Assembly: GCA_025349905.2 (NCBI GenBank)
Contig: MU624671.1
Coordinates: forward strand, 1-32,678
DNA length: 32,678 nt
Origin: Blastocladiella britannica
Lineage: Eukaryota; Blastocladiomycota; Blastocladiomycetes; Blastocladiales; Blastocladiaceae
Direction: 5' to 3'
The first letter of the stretch is position 1; each line of letters starts with the position of its first letter. Both the position numbers and the translations under genes were made by a program. Below are positions 19,260 through 30,200 of the stretch, one piece after another. Under the pieces are notes generated by a model. It searched no databases. It had not been told where the DNA came from and worked only from the letters and a program-made list of their open reading frames with translations.

Positions 19260-20633
19260 TTATTGTGGTGGTGGATCGAAAGGTGATGGTGGGTACGCTG
19301 GTGGCGATACCAGCAGCCCACGAAAGGCCATTTGAATGGCGCGCGTGTAAGGCACGTTCATGCTGAATCCGGATGCGGCATGCGCAGGCATACCCCTGCG
19401 CAATTCATCGGGAATGTGCGCGTCGTGGTACGGAAACGCCGTGTCGACTTGGGCCACGTGCCGCATCGGATCATGCACGTCCAGAGTGGCCAGGGCGTCA
19501 ATGGCACCCGCCGCCAGAAACACCGAGTCATCGCCGCCGTGGTTGGCGGCATCGTAGGCGTCAAATGTGCGTGGGCCCCGGGAGCGCTGTTGCTGGGTTG
19601 CCGCCGCTGATGCGGATGTGGCTGCGGCGGAGGAGGATGCGTTGGCACGGCGCCGTGATGGAGAGACGATGCTGTTGCTCCCGGCGGCACCAATGGCCGA
19701 GAGTTCCGCATCTTCCTCCTTGACACGGCGCTCGTGTTGCCGCAGGATATCTTTGGCATCGTCACTGGATCCCGCCTGGTCCACGACATCAGTTATGAAA
19801 ATGAATCAAATCAAGAATTGAGAAACGTACCAAAGCACTCACGAGATCCTGGTCCCGCTGCACCTCCATCAGCGCCTCCTGCTCAAACAGCTGGCGCGCG
19901 TCCTGCTGTCGTTGGAGCGCATTCTTTTGCTCGCGCTCCTGGATCCGCTTGAGGACATCGTTGGCCGAGGCACGCTCCTTGTTCTTGCGGATCGCCTCCT
20001 TGTGCTCTGTGTGATATGCTTCCACCCTTTTGTTGGTTTCTTCCACATCCACGTCATTTGAGAGATTGTATACTGCAAGTGATTAAACAGTGAGCACTCC
20101 TGTTGCGATCAATGAAATTTTTTCAGTACCAATGTCTTCAATTTCTTCCAGGTAATCGTTGTAGGCGTGCCTGCTGCCGCCAAAATCGTCCAAGGTCTTG
20201 TTGTAACTGATTATGGAGGAAAGGATCAGCTCCAAGTTCCAGGTCGAATCAAAGTAGAAGCAAAAAAAAAAAAAAAACGCACATGCCCATGATACGCTTG
20301 CGCACGCGCACCTCTCGGTCGACGCCCAGGTCGAAAAAGATGGGCTCCTGAAAGTCAGACGCGCGCAAGTACCGACCGCAGTTGGGGACCGGGCAGTGCA
20401 TGTTGTGTCGGTTGGTCATGTCGCGCCGGCATTCGCTGCATCTGTTTTATTTTTTTTAAATGAAGGAATGAGTCAAGTACACGATACATGGAAAAAGATA
20501 AGAAAGCGAACATGCGGTGCAGGCATGGGGTGGCAAAGACGCGCTCATTGTCGTCGCTGTTCTGGTTGCGCTCCTTTTTGCACGCGTCGCACCGGCGGGC
20601 GCTGCGCTCTTCGTCGAGCTCGGGGGCTTCCAT
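19260..20633 (-). CDS. TFB3: TFIIH / CDK-activating kinase assembly factor MAT1 (Tfb3)
   Basis: Exons on the minus strand: 20633-20512, 20441-20283, 20206-20130, 20072-19843, 19775-19260; 367 residues. MAT1/Tfb3 stabilises the Cdk7-cyclin H kinase and anchors it to core TFIIH for Pol II CTD phosphorylation and nucleotide-excision repair. The N-terminal RING has Cys15/Cys18, Cys37-x-His39, Cys42/Cys45 and a last pair Cys57/Cys62 with four residues between, the C-x4-C spacing also found in yeast Tfb3. The helical linker follows: VDREVRVRKRIMGIYNKT, YNDYLEEIEDIVYNLSNDVD, and a long Gln/Arg-rich coiled coil. The C-terminus is Ser/Ala-rich and ends with the segment that binds CDK/cyclin in the family (about IQMAFRGLLV). 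The first intron splits the RING in the CLHR-ICSEC segment. Confidence 0.95.
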
Positions 20634-20756
20634 TTACTAATTTTTCTCTTTGAATTGAGTGTAAAGAGAGAATTGGAATTGGATCGCCGGTCGTCGTACC
20701 CGCCCTTATTCTCTTATTCGAGGACACGGCCCCACCTCAAAACCCTAAAGAGTGCA
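20634..20756. promoter_or_regulatory. 123-bp divergent promoter of MAT1 and the TRAPPC12-like gene
   Basis: The only space between two divergent start codons. It includes TCTTTGAATTGAG and AGAGAGAATTGGAATTGG stretches but no recognised site. One shared bidirectional promoter is inferred. Confidence 0.45.
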
Positions 20757-22342
20757 ATGGCAAAAGATCTGCCCCCATTCCGCCCGGCCCAGCTGCCGTC
20801 CCCGTTACCCACGGCGCGGATACTGCAGACGCTTGGCCTGCCCATCGACGACTCCTGCGCCACCGAGTCCCTTCTCCGGCGCCCGATCGCTCCCGACAAC
20901 CCATCGGCGCTCGCAGACCGGCTCGACGCCTGCCACTCAGCCAAATGCTATGCAGTCCTGGAAGAGCACACGCGCACAGTTCTGCTGTCTGCGCCATCAT
21001 CAAACCTCTCGCTTCCCGAGACCCTGCACTTGTGGCACCACCGGTTACTGGCACTGCTGCATCTGGGCCTGGCGTCTGCGGCCGCCGCCGAGGCCGAACA
21101 TGCGAATTTGGTCGATTGCGCCGATGCTCCTTGGCCGCTGCGAGTGCTGGCCGCGCGGTTACCGGCACTGGCTGCCGACGCCGACGCCGATGCCCAAATC
21201 TCCGCTTCCGGAGCTGTATCTGGAACGAGTGGAGATGCTGGTGGCACCGACGCCCCTCCCGCTCCGACCTCGCCACCTGTCGTATCAACATCGTCTGCCG
21301 GGCGCGCCGCCGCTTCCGATCCGCGGTTGCTGGCGGCGGTCGCGAACCTCTCCAAGGCGGCGAGCGCGGCACGCTTGGAGGGATCGCCCGTGGGTGAGGC
21401 GCTGGCGATGCGAGCACTAGCGCGCGTGGCTGCATTTGACTTGCGCGATCCGCGGCTCGCCGACCGCATCGTCGGGGCTACGGGCCTGCCTCCAACCGGA
21501 CTCGTGGACCCAATGCACCTCGTGGGTTGGTGGACCGATATCGCGGCAGTGTGGATCGCAGCCGCCCAGTGGGTGCGGGTGGATACAGCTGTTACCGCAC
21601 TCGCTGACCTGCAGGGCTATGGCGGAGCGAATGTGCTCTATATCCGGTATGTGCACGCTGATAGTTTGATGGATTAAATATGGCACGCTGACACGCGGGA
21701 GTGGGGTGCAGCGCTCTGACGGTATCCGCCCAAGGCGATGCGGTCCGCGCGCAAGAGCTTTGGGCGGAAGCAGCGACCGCGCTCCGGTCCACTGGCGCGC
21801 GCATTGCTGCCGCTTCCGATCCTGCGACGGGCCTTGCCCCATTGGCAGCGCAGACAGCCGCCCAGGCAGCGTACCGGCGGCATTTGCAATTACTGTTAGC
21901 GCCGCCGCCGACGCCTCTCCCATTGCTGCCATTGCCAACTGCAGTGTCCGCGACGATCACCCCGTCGGCCACGACAACAACGACTCCCGCCATGTACGCG
22001 GCCGACACTGCTTGGATCGCGACCGCCACGCTACTGCTGCCCGCGGCCCTCAACAATGCCGCGGTCGCCACTGCACTGGCACCTATCGATGCTGTTCCCT
22101 CCGAAAACAGCAACGCTGCTGATCCACTCGTCGACGCCTGGATGAATGCGGCCCGCCGAACGGCGTTCGCGGACCCGGTGGCCGTGGCCAACTTGGCGAC
22201 CTGGATCGACGTGTTGCCGCCTACGCCGCCGTTGAGCGGGTCTGGGTCGGCTGTGACTGCCGCCGCCCGCAAACGCGCAATTGCCGTGCAAATGATCAAG
22301 GTTTCGGACTCGGCGGCGGTGGGCTCGCTGCGCCTGGTATGA
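20757..22342 (+). CDS. TRAPPC12-like TPR/alpha-solenoid protein
   Basis: Exons 20757-21646 and 21712-22342 (intron GTATGT...GTGCAG, 65 nt); 506 residues. The chain is Ala/Leu-rich and helical. Segments resemble the C-terminal TPR half of TRAPPC12, a subunit of the TRAPPIII vesicle-tethering complex: CYAVLEEHTRTVLL, ETLHLWHHRLLALLHLGLASAAAAEAE, WPLRVLAARLPAL, QGDAVRAQELWAEAATAL, and a final block starting NLATWIDVL and ending VGSLRL. Similarity is by pattern only, so the name is moderate in confidence; another TPR protein is possible. Two low-complexity Ala/Thr/Pro insertions (about residues 140-185 and 350-375) interrupt it. An open frame continues upstream without an ATG, so ATG 20757 (MAKDLPPFRPAQ) was taken as the start. 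It is convergent with the bZIP gene (43 bp). Confidence 0.6.
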
Positions 22343-22385
22343 GAACGACTAGGGAGAAGACACTTTCATTAATAACGAACAGAAT

Positions 22386-25270
22386 TCATTGTGGAGGCTC
22401 TTGCAAATACTGGAACGCGGGGGATACGCCCATGGGATGGCTTAGCGCAGGGAGTGCCATAGCGGCGGTCTCCGGGTGCCCTTCTTGCTGCTGGAGCTGT
22501 TGTTGATCTTGCTGGTGTTGTTGATACTGGTGCTGTTGGTGCTCGTGCACCTCGGCGGTCGCAGCAGCGGACGCATACCCTCCTGCGCTTGATGCTGGAT
22601 GAGCCGCGGCCATAGCCGCCACCGCCGCGACAATCTCGGGCTTGGGACAACTGGGCGTCGCCTGCGTCAGCGCCCGGTTCAACCGGTCTATTTCTTCCCG
22701 GAACACCACCAGCTGCAGCTCCAACTGCTTGTTGTGCATCTCGTATCCGATCGCCTTGGCTTCCATCACCGACAGCTGTTGCTTCTTGCGCTGGCGGCAC
22801 TTTTGGGCAGCTAATATTTTTTTACATGGGAGTCAGTTATCAAGCGAGACATGCAAAATGAAAACGAACCAGTTCGGTTGCGCTCCAAGTACGCCTTCCG
22901 GCCCTCGTCTAGGTGATCGAAATCGACCTTGCGCTTGGTGTTGCCCTTCTTTTGCGGCGGAATGATCGGCACATGCTCCGTCCCCAGCTGCGTAAAGTCG
23001 GTCGGCCCCGATGGTCGCGGCGGCGTCGCCATTGCCCCCGCACCGTCAGCGTCTGCATTGGCTGACGGCGTAACCGTGGTGGTCTTCCGCGTTCGGCGCG
23101 TCCTGGGTGCCGTCGCCACCGCCCCGGGTTCCTGCGGTGGCTTTGATGGCGATCCGGCGCGCGTGGTACTGGTCGAGCCATGGTCGATGGTGGCGGCAGT
23201 GGTCATGGTCGCGGGGTTACTCAGCGCGCTCGATACCGTCGCTGTTGCCAGCGGGGACGGCGCAAACGGGTACGACGCGTTCGTGCTGCTCATGGCCGGG
23301 TACGCGTGGCTGCTAGGCGGATGCGAATTGGCGGTGGCGCTCATGAACGGGGACCCGGGCGACGGGTGGTGCAAGGCCGGCGACGATGTGGACCCGGGAA
23401 CAAAATACGCTGCCGGGGACATGGTGCCAAAGTAGCTCCCTGAGGCGCCTGGATACGTGCCGCCAGTGGACGCCAGAGCAGACGCGGCGGCCGCAACTAC
23501 TGATACTGCTGCCGCGGCTGCGGCGGCTGCGGCAACCACGTCTTGGGAACCGTCGCCATAGTGCTGCTGCTGGTTTGGGTGCTGCGAATGCAAATGATGG
23601 AGATGAGCGCCCGTACTTCCATAGCCATTTTCAACGCCGACATGGGCAGAAAACATGGGCAGCTGCGGATGGTGGTGGGGGTTCCTATCGGCCGTCCCGG
23701 GAATCGAGATGGACGCGTACTGCTGCAGCGAGGTTGCAGCAGTCGCCAGAGGGTATTGTTGGTGGAAATGTTGTCTAACCTCTGCGCTCGTAATGGAAGG
23801 ATCCACCTCCATGGGATCGGCGCCAGTCAAGTACGAAGTTTCGTGCGTCGCGGGCGGTGGTGGCGGTGACGTGAGGTCTCTCGCCGACTCTTCAGGCAGC
23901 GAGGAGAGCGGCATCTGCGAGGGCTGGTACCCAGTCGCACCTCGAGTACCATTGTTGGTGGCCGACGTTCCCAGCGGCAAGAACGGCGAGTCGGTCAGCA
24001 GCGACATGATGCCCGGCGTCAGCAGCGGCGGTCGCGCAGCACCCGTGGCGCCGGCCCAGTTGGACATGGCTCGGTCGTGTGCATCCGCCGTTCCGGGGAT
24101 CGTCAGACTGTCGGTAGGAGCAGGAGCGTCCGATTGCAAGTATGTTGCTGCTGCTGCTGCCGCCGCCGCTGAGTTGGGCGGCGCTGCTGCAAGAAAAGAG
24201 GGCGACGCAGCCGACACTGCAACAAACGGCGGGTTGGATGCGCTCGGAGCGGTGCGGGGCTGTGGCACTGGCGCGGAGGGCGGTGTCGTGGACCGGTCAG
24301 GGCTTGAGGTGCGGCTATTGCTGTGCGAGCTGCTGTTGCGACCGAGGCCGGCGTAAATGGGCGTCGGAGTCGGAATCTGCGACGCCAACTGCATCAGCGA
24401 CGACGTGTGCGCGGCCGAGAATTGCGACGCAGGCCGGCGAGGCATAGGGATCGCGTTGGGGGTGGACCAGTGCCGGGCTGCATCCAGTGCGCTGCCGCTG
24501 CTGCTCAGGTCGGCCGTTACTGAGGAAGCATTGGCAGCCAGTCGCTGGCGTCGGGGAGAAGCGGGCTGCGACGTTGCCGTTGCCGTTCCCAGGGTCGGCG
24601 ACAAGGGAGGAGGGGCCACACCGCTCGCCATTGCCATGGAATCAGCAGCCGCGCGCGCCGACACCGCGATGGGGAATTTAGGCGAGGACGTCCCCTGGAG
24701 ATGGGGAGGGACCAGCGAGCCGCCGGGAGATATCCACTTTTCGGCCAAATGAGCCCAGTTTCGCAGCCGATCAAGTTCACCAGGAAGGCCGAGCGAGGGT
24801 GAAATGTGCTTAAAGCCCGGGAGCGATGGCTTGGGCGACGAGTCGAACGAGCGCTGCAGCTTTTCGAGCACGTCAGGCGGCGGGATCACGGGCAAGGCCA
24901 CCGATTCGGCCGGTGGTAACGGCGGTTGGTGCGAGGCCGAGTGGGATCGTGGGCGGCCAGGCGAGACGCGTCCGGGCGACATGCGTCCGGGCGACATGCG
25001 TCCGGGCGACATGCGTCCGGGCGACATGCGCTTAATGAACGCGGCCAGGCCCGTGGAACTTGAGCTCACTCGGCCAGGGCTAGTGTTGGTGTGACCAGCC
25101 GAAGCGGGCCGTGGCGGCGAGGTGGAAAACAATCGCGTGCCATGGACGGGATCCGAGTGCGGCGCTGCTGTTGTCGTCGTTGTTGTTGCCGGTAGAGAAT
25201 GACCAACGACAGGAGACGAATTCTCCACGGGTGTTGAGGCGAACGAGCGCTCGAACGGGTTGATTTCCAT
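22386..25270 (-). CDS. Atf1/ATF2-type bZIP transcription factor
   Basis: Exons on the minus strand: 25270-22870 and 22810-22386; 941 residues. The bZIP basic region is interrupted by the 59-nt intron (GTTCGT...ATTAG): ...RKAYLERNRT joined to AAQKCRQRKKQQ, with the N-x7-R signature at about Asn798-Arg806. The zipper follows (IGYEMHNKQLELQLVVFREEIDRL). The N-terminus MEINPFERSFA matches the NPFEQSF-like start of fungal Atf1/AtfA stress-response factors, which are activated by the Hog1/Sty1/p38 MAP kinase. Between these ends lie about 780 low-complexity residues rich in Ser/Pro/Thr/Ala with many SP sites, including a (MSPGR)n tract at about residues 80-105, poly-Ala and His/Gln runs. The C-terminus is Gln-rich, like an activation region. 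The bZIP identity is certain; the Atf1 orthology rests on the two motifs. Confidence 0.9.
24969..25028. repeat. Four perfect 15-bp tandem repeats coding for MSPGR units
   Basis: The unit CGTCCGGGCGACATG is repeated four times without a mismatch and is flanked on the left by a partial copy (SPGRV). On the minus strand it encodes MSPGR repeated inside the bZIP factor, multiplying SP phospho-sites. Perfect identity, including synonymous positions, points to recent expansion and probable length variation between strains. Confidence 0.95.
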
Positions 25271-25621
25271 TCCTCTTTTTTTTTTTTAGATACCAGGGAT
25301 TAAATGGGATCCAGCAGGGTTTCTTCAGCTATGGCATGATGGACATGGTGTGAATTTTGTACTATGTCAGCAGGTGGCCATTGTGAAGTGTCTTGTTGTC
25401 CTCACAGCGTAGATGTATAACGGCGGAGTACCCTTGAACTGGAGGAGAAAAGGCGGTGGGAAGGTCTGGTCTTTTTGGTTTGCGCGTGCAAAATTCCCCT
25501 TGAGCAGTTTTTGAGAGGTGATTATGGAAAGAGAGAGCGAAAATTATTACATCATCAGCCCATTGAGTGGAAAGAAGACTCCTCTTTGAACGTACAATTT
25601 TTTTAAATAGACAGAAGAACC
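25271..25621. promoter_or_regulatory. Divergent promoter region between the bZIP factor and the CUE-domain gene
   Basis: 351 bp between start codons. A run of about 12 A lies just before the bZIP ATG on its own strand, and a T7 stretch just before the CUE gene's leader. No gene, RNA or clear binding site is seen here. Confidence 0.5.
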
Positions 25622-27250
25622 ATGGCCCCCTTTAACTGGCCGACCAACAGCAACATCCACGCCCCGCAGCCCCGCCAGCAGCAGCAGCAATCCTCGCCGT
25701 CGTCGTCTTCCGACATTGGCGCCGAATTCAATGCCATCCGCGCCACTGTCTCGTCGTCCGTCTCGCGCTGGATGTCGCAGCTGCTGGACGACGACATTGA
25801 CGACCCTTCAATGAATGCGTCGTCGCCGTCTTCTTCGTCCGCCAACAACAGCAGCAACAACAACCGGCACTCCTCCTCGGGCTTCGGATTATTTGGCGCC
25901 AGTACCCCCACCACCAACTCGGTGCCTCGCCCCCCGACCATGGCCCCGTGCCCGCCCGGCCTCTACGAAATGTTTGCAATGCTGGACCCGGAGGTGGTCG
26001 AGGCCGTGTACGTGGAGCACGACGGCAACGCTGAGGCCGCCACTATGATGCTCCTGGCCATGTCGGACCCGGACTTTGCACGCAACCGGACCCCCTCGCC
26101 GCCCCCGCAGCAGCAACGCCCAGCCGTGCTGACCACCGCGGCTGAACGCGAGCGCCAGCGCCGCCAGGCCGCCAGCCACGAGTTCCTGGCTGCGTCCGGC
26201 CCGGCCTTTCTCATGCGTGGGTCCGGTACCGCCGAGTTCTCGGCCAGCACCACCACCCACCAATCCTCGGTGCCCGGGTTCATGGAGCAGGCTAGCCATG
26301 CCGGCACCGGCAGCACCCTTGACCCGCTCGAGGATGTCGAGGAGGTGGATCTCATTGAGAAGTTTGACGAAATTGCCAACAGTGCGTTTTTTTTCCCTTT
26401 TATGCGTCCGCCCGATAGGCGACTGACTCTATGTGCATATGAAAAAGAAACCAAGCTCCTGCTCCAGGACGTCGCCTCCAAGTTTGAGCGCTTCACCACC
26501 CGCGTCGCCGACGAGTTCGACCTCGGCCTCGGCAGCACCGGATTTGAGCTCGGCGACGTGACCCCGGCCGCGTCCTCGCGTGCCTCGCTGACTCTGTCCC
26601 TGGAGGACGAGGATGCGTCCATTCTGTACGACGCTTCGGCGGCCCTGTCGTCCATGATGCCACCGCCGCCGCCGCCGATGATGCGCCTCGACTCGGGCTC
26701 GCGCTACTCGTCGCGTCGCTCGTCGCTGGAGGATGCGCCGCTGACGTCCCCTCTGCCCGGTCCGGCCAACATGCTGTCGCAGAAGCGCGGCGGTGGCCAC
26801 CTGTCCATCTCGACTCAGTTTGGCGCACCCCTGACGGGTGGAGCGTCGCCGTCGCGTGGGCACTCGCGGTCGTCCTCCGTGTCGTCTCTTGCGCGCGAGG
26901 CGCCACTGTCGCCGTTTGTGATCTCGGAGCCGGGAGACAGCGACGACGAAGCTGATGAGGAGTACAAGAAGGAAATCTTTGGCGGCAGTGCGACCATGGC
27001 AGCCGCGGCGGCGTCGTCTCCGCCCCGGAGCTCGTCGCTCGACGTGCCGTCCCCTGCCGCGTCGCTGCTGGCCCGTCGCGTGGCGTCATTCACTGAGCCC
27101 CGCCCGCGGTCCCCGCTAGCCGTCAGCCCGCCGCTGAACGTGCCCTTTGCTGCGGCTGCGCTTTCGTCGAGCCATGTGATTGGCCTTTCGACGAGCCCCA
27201 TGGATGACGAGTCGGTGGCGTATGCCCACGCACACGCGGAGGCGCTGTAA
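25622..27250 (+). CDS. CUE-domain (ubiquitin-binding) protein
   Basis: Exons 25622-26381 and 26448-27250; 520 residues. A CUE domain at about residues 112-152 (LYEMFAMLDPEVVEAVYVEHDGN followed by EAATMMLLAMS) carries the MFxxLD and final di-leucine pattern that binds mono-ubiquitin. The rest is mostly disordered: Gln/Ser/Asn-rich N-terminus, an acidic helix VEEVDLIEKFDEIAN before the intron, KTKLLLQDVASKFERFTTRV after it, then Ser-rich segments with many SP/RS sites. I cannot assign it to a named family; Cue5-like autophagy adaptors, ubiquitin-ligase cofactors or endosomal adaptors are all possible. The intron is 66 nt, in frame and stop-free, so the unspliced frame also stays open. Confidence 0.8.
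   Translation: MAPFNWPTNSNIHAPQPRQQQQQSSPSSSSDIGAEFNAIRATVSSSVSRWMSQLLDDDIDDPSMNASSPSSSSANNSSNNNRHSSSGFGLFGASTPTTNSVPRPPTMAPCPPGLYEMFAMLDPEVVEAVYVEHDGNAEAATMMLLAMSDPDFARNRTPSPPPQQQRPAVLTTAAERERQRRQAASHEFLAASGPAFLMRGSGTAEFSASTTTHQSSVPGFMEQASHAGTGSTLDPLEDVEEVDLIEKFDEIANSAFFFPFMRPPDRRLTLCAYEKETKLLLQDVASKFERFTTRVADEFDLGLGSTGFELGDVTPAASSRASLTLSLEDEDASILYDASAALSSMMPPPPPPMMRLDSGSRYSSRRSSLEDAPLTSPLPGPANMLSQKRGGGHLSISTQFGAPLTGGASPSRGHSRSSSVSSLAREAPLSPFVISEPGDSDDEADEEYKKEIFGGSATMAAAAASSPPRSSSLDVPSPAASLLARRVASFTEPRPRSPLAVSPPLNVPFAAAALSSSHVIGLSTSPMDDESVAYAHAHAEAL
26382..26447 (+). other. 66-nt stop-free, in-frame intron of the CUE-domain gene
   Basis: Donor GTGCGT, T/C-rich start, branch-like GACTGACT, acceptor GAAAAAG. 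Length is a multiple of three with no stop. Retention would insert 22 residues starting SAFFFPFMRPP in an otherwise helical region. Borders match the donor and acceptor style of neighbouring introns, so it is called an intron. Confidence 0.75.
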
Positions 27251-27293
27251 AAATGCAATCTGTTTCTTCTTTGCCTTAATTAACCGAAAAACT

Positions 27294-30200
27294 ATGACCA
27301 CGCTGGCCCACCTTCAGAGCCTCGCCAGCGAGTTTTACTCGACCGGGTCGGGCCTTGCCCGCAGCGAGCTTGGTACGACGATCAAATCAACCACATGATA
27401 GAGTTCAGGTCAGGAAGGGCCACCCTAACGCGCGCCATGGAACAGAATCGCGGCTCGAGCAGCTCAAGACGCAGCCCGACGGCATCGCCCATGTCCTCGA
27501 CACCATCATTGCGCCGGCACTCTGCGACCAGACCCTCGACGTGCACCCGCAGCTGCTGTTTCTGAGCTTGGGCGTCGCGCAGTCGGCCGTGCACCGCTGG
27601 GACACGCTGCCACGCGACTTGCAGGGCCACTTGGTCTCGGTATTGAGCACCGCGATCCAGCGCGCGCCCCTGGTCCCGGCGCACAAGCAGCTCGCTCGCC
27701 CGCCGTACATTTACAGCAAGGCCATGCAGCTGCTGGCCGAGATTGCGCTCTCTGCCTGGCCCAGCGACGACGGCGACCCGTTTGCGCTCGCGCAGCAGTT
27801 GATCCAGGCTGCTACCAGTACCACTACCACCGGATCATCGCCGACCTCCGACGGGTCGTCAACGTCGTCGTCTCTGGCCATTGCCGGCCGCCAGCTGCAG
27901 ATCGGGCTCGACCTGCTCCTGACCGTGTCCCAGTGCTTTTCGAGCGCTGCGACATGCACGTTTATTCTCCAGTCGCGCATGGACGCGATCCAAGCGCAGT
28001 GGCCCGCCGTCGCGTACTCTGTGCAGCTGCTGGTTGCGCCGGTCCTCTCGGCACTCACCACTGCCGCCATACGTGCTCCCATCTCCATGGGTCGCCCCAA
28101 TACCCCCGTGTCTCCGACCGTGATGGGCGCCGCTGGCTCCGCTGCTGCCGTCGCTCAGTTTCCACTTCCACAATCCCCTACCGGCAGTCATGGCGGCAAT
28201 GGCGGCGGCTCGTCGGCAATCACGTTACCTTGGTACCCGGCAGCAGCGCACTCGATCTTGGGGATCTTGCAGCTGGCGCCGCAGCAGCTCGAGCCCGATA
28301 CGCTGGACCTCCTCAAGGCACTGGCAACACCCGGCCATCCGGCCGGTCTCCAAATGGCAACCCTCGACACAATCCATACCCAGCTCATGCTCTTGCGCAT
28401 TGACGCCGCCCGATTCCCCCACCTGTTGGCTCTGTCATTGACCGAGCTCGATGTTGCGTTACCCCGAGACCTGGTTGCCCTGGGGGTATCGCGAGCGAAT
28501 CCCGATGATGGCACCGACGATCATGACAATGACGACCAGGAAGATGACGATAGTGACGACGAGGGCTTTGATCGTGACTCGGGTGCCGGCACCAGTGGTT
28601 CCAGTAGTGGAAACGCAATCAACAACAACAACAGTGGTATGAGTAGGAGTAGTGGAAATATGCCGCTACCGCTTGCGACGATTGCCCGAAAGGCACTGCG
28701 CGACATTGCCGCCACACTCGCCGCACAGCACCTGTCGCGCATGTCGCCGGCGCAAATGGTGCAGCTGGCAATAATGGTCGTCCCGTGCACGCGTTTCCCC
28801 GGCGCATCCGGCCGCGAAGCATTGCGCGCTGTCCGTGAGACGCTGGCGTCGCTGGCGCCGCTCCCAGGCAAAGACCCCGAGCTGACGACGCAATTGGTGA
28901 GCAGCGTCCTGCAATCGATTGTCCCCGAGTTGAACCAGACTGGATTTCGCGACCTGGACTTGGAAGAGACGCCCGACGACGACAGTCATGAGTTTTCGGG
29001 TCTGGATGCCTCTGGCAGTGGCGGCAGTGGGAGTTTGGGCCGAAGCCGGTCCATGTCGGCGCTACCAACCGACCACCAGAGCACCGCAACCAAAGTCCCG
29101 CGGATCCACCTCCTGCTGGCGGTCATTACCGCAGCGGCCGAGCTCGACCCACACCTGGCGCTCACAAGTGTCTTTCCCACGCTGTCTCAATGCCTCCAAC
29201 ATATCGAGTCCATGGCCGTGGCCCGATCAGCGATCCCCAAAAAGCTCCTGGTCGCATACTCGGTTTGCCTGCGTGCCATTTCCCGCATGTGCCCTGCCCT
29301 CGAAACCAACACTGCCACCACCGAGGTTCCTTGGTCGTTCGCCGCCAAACTGGGCGAGCTGGCAAGCCTTCTCGGTCCCGTCGCCAGTTTGGGTGTTCCC
29401 GGGTATTGTCGCGCTTTACTCGAAGTGCAGCTTGCGGCCCAGGCCACCCTTCATGTCATTGCCGCGCATGAGCGGGCGTCCGATCCGGCAAGCGAACCCG
29501 TGATATATGCGTTGCTGTCCTCTGCGCTTGGGTTCATGACTAGCCTCGCTGATGCGGCAGTACAGGGGCAACAGGTACTGAATGCGGACAGCGAGCGGCT
29601 CATTCTGGCCTCGTCGCGGCTGATTGCCTCCATTGCGGGAACGCTGCGGCCTGGGGAGAATGGGAGTTTGGCAGGCTGGCGGTCGTCGCTGGTGCAATCG
29701 GCCGCACCGGTTTTCCAGGCGTTTTCGGTCGCCCACCCGGCAGCAAGGAAGCTCGTGCATTCGATTGTCTGTGCAACCGTTTTACCGCCCGGTAACGCCG
29801 CGGTCCTGCGTATCGGGTCGCCCGACGCTCTAGCCCGGACCGGTACTCTTCGCGACCATTTCCAGGTAATGCTGGGTGGGTGTCGCGACACCATGGACAT
29901 GGTTCGGTTATTGACCGGCGCTCTAGGCGCCGTGGATGACGAGTCGGTGGCGTCAAGGACCGTAGTGGTCAATGCGATTGACCCTTCGTGGGTGGTGGCG
30001 GCGCTCGACGCGTTGGACAAGGCGGCCGCTACCGCAGACGATAATGTTCCGGTGGTTGTATTGCTGGCCGAGTTTTTCGGGGCACTGGTGTTGGCGCGCA
30101 AGGGTTCGCCGACCGCCAGCGAGCTGATCCCGCGCGTCCTGGTCCAGCGGTTTGCGGCCCTGCCTGAATCGCCGGCTGGCACCGCATGGTCCCGATTGCT

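Noticed and set aside
24969..25028. CRISPR-like array
   Set aside because: Units are contiguous 15-mers without spacers and lie inside a coding exon of a bZIP protein.
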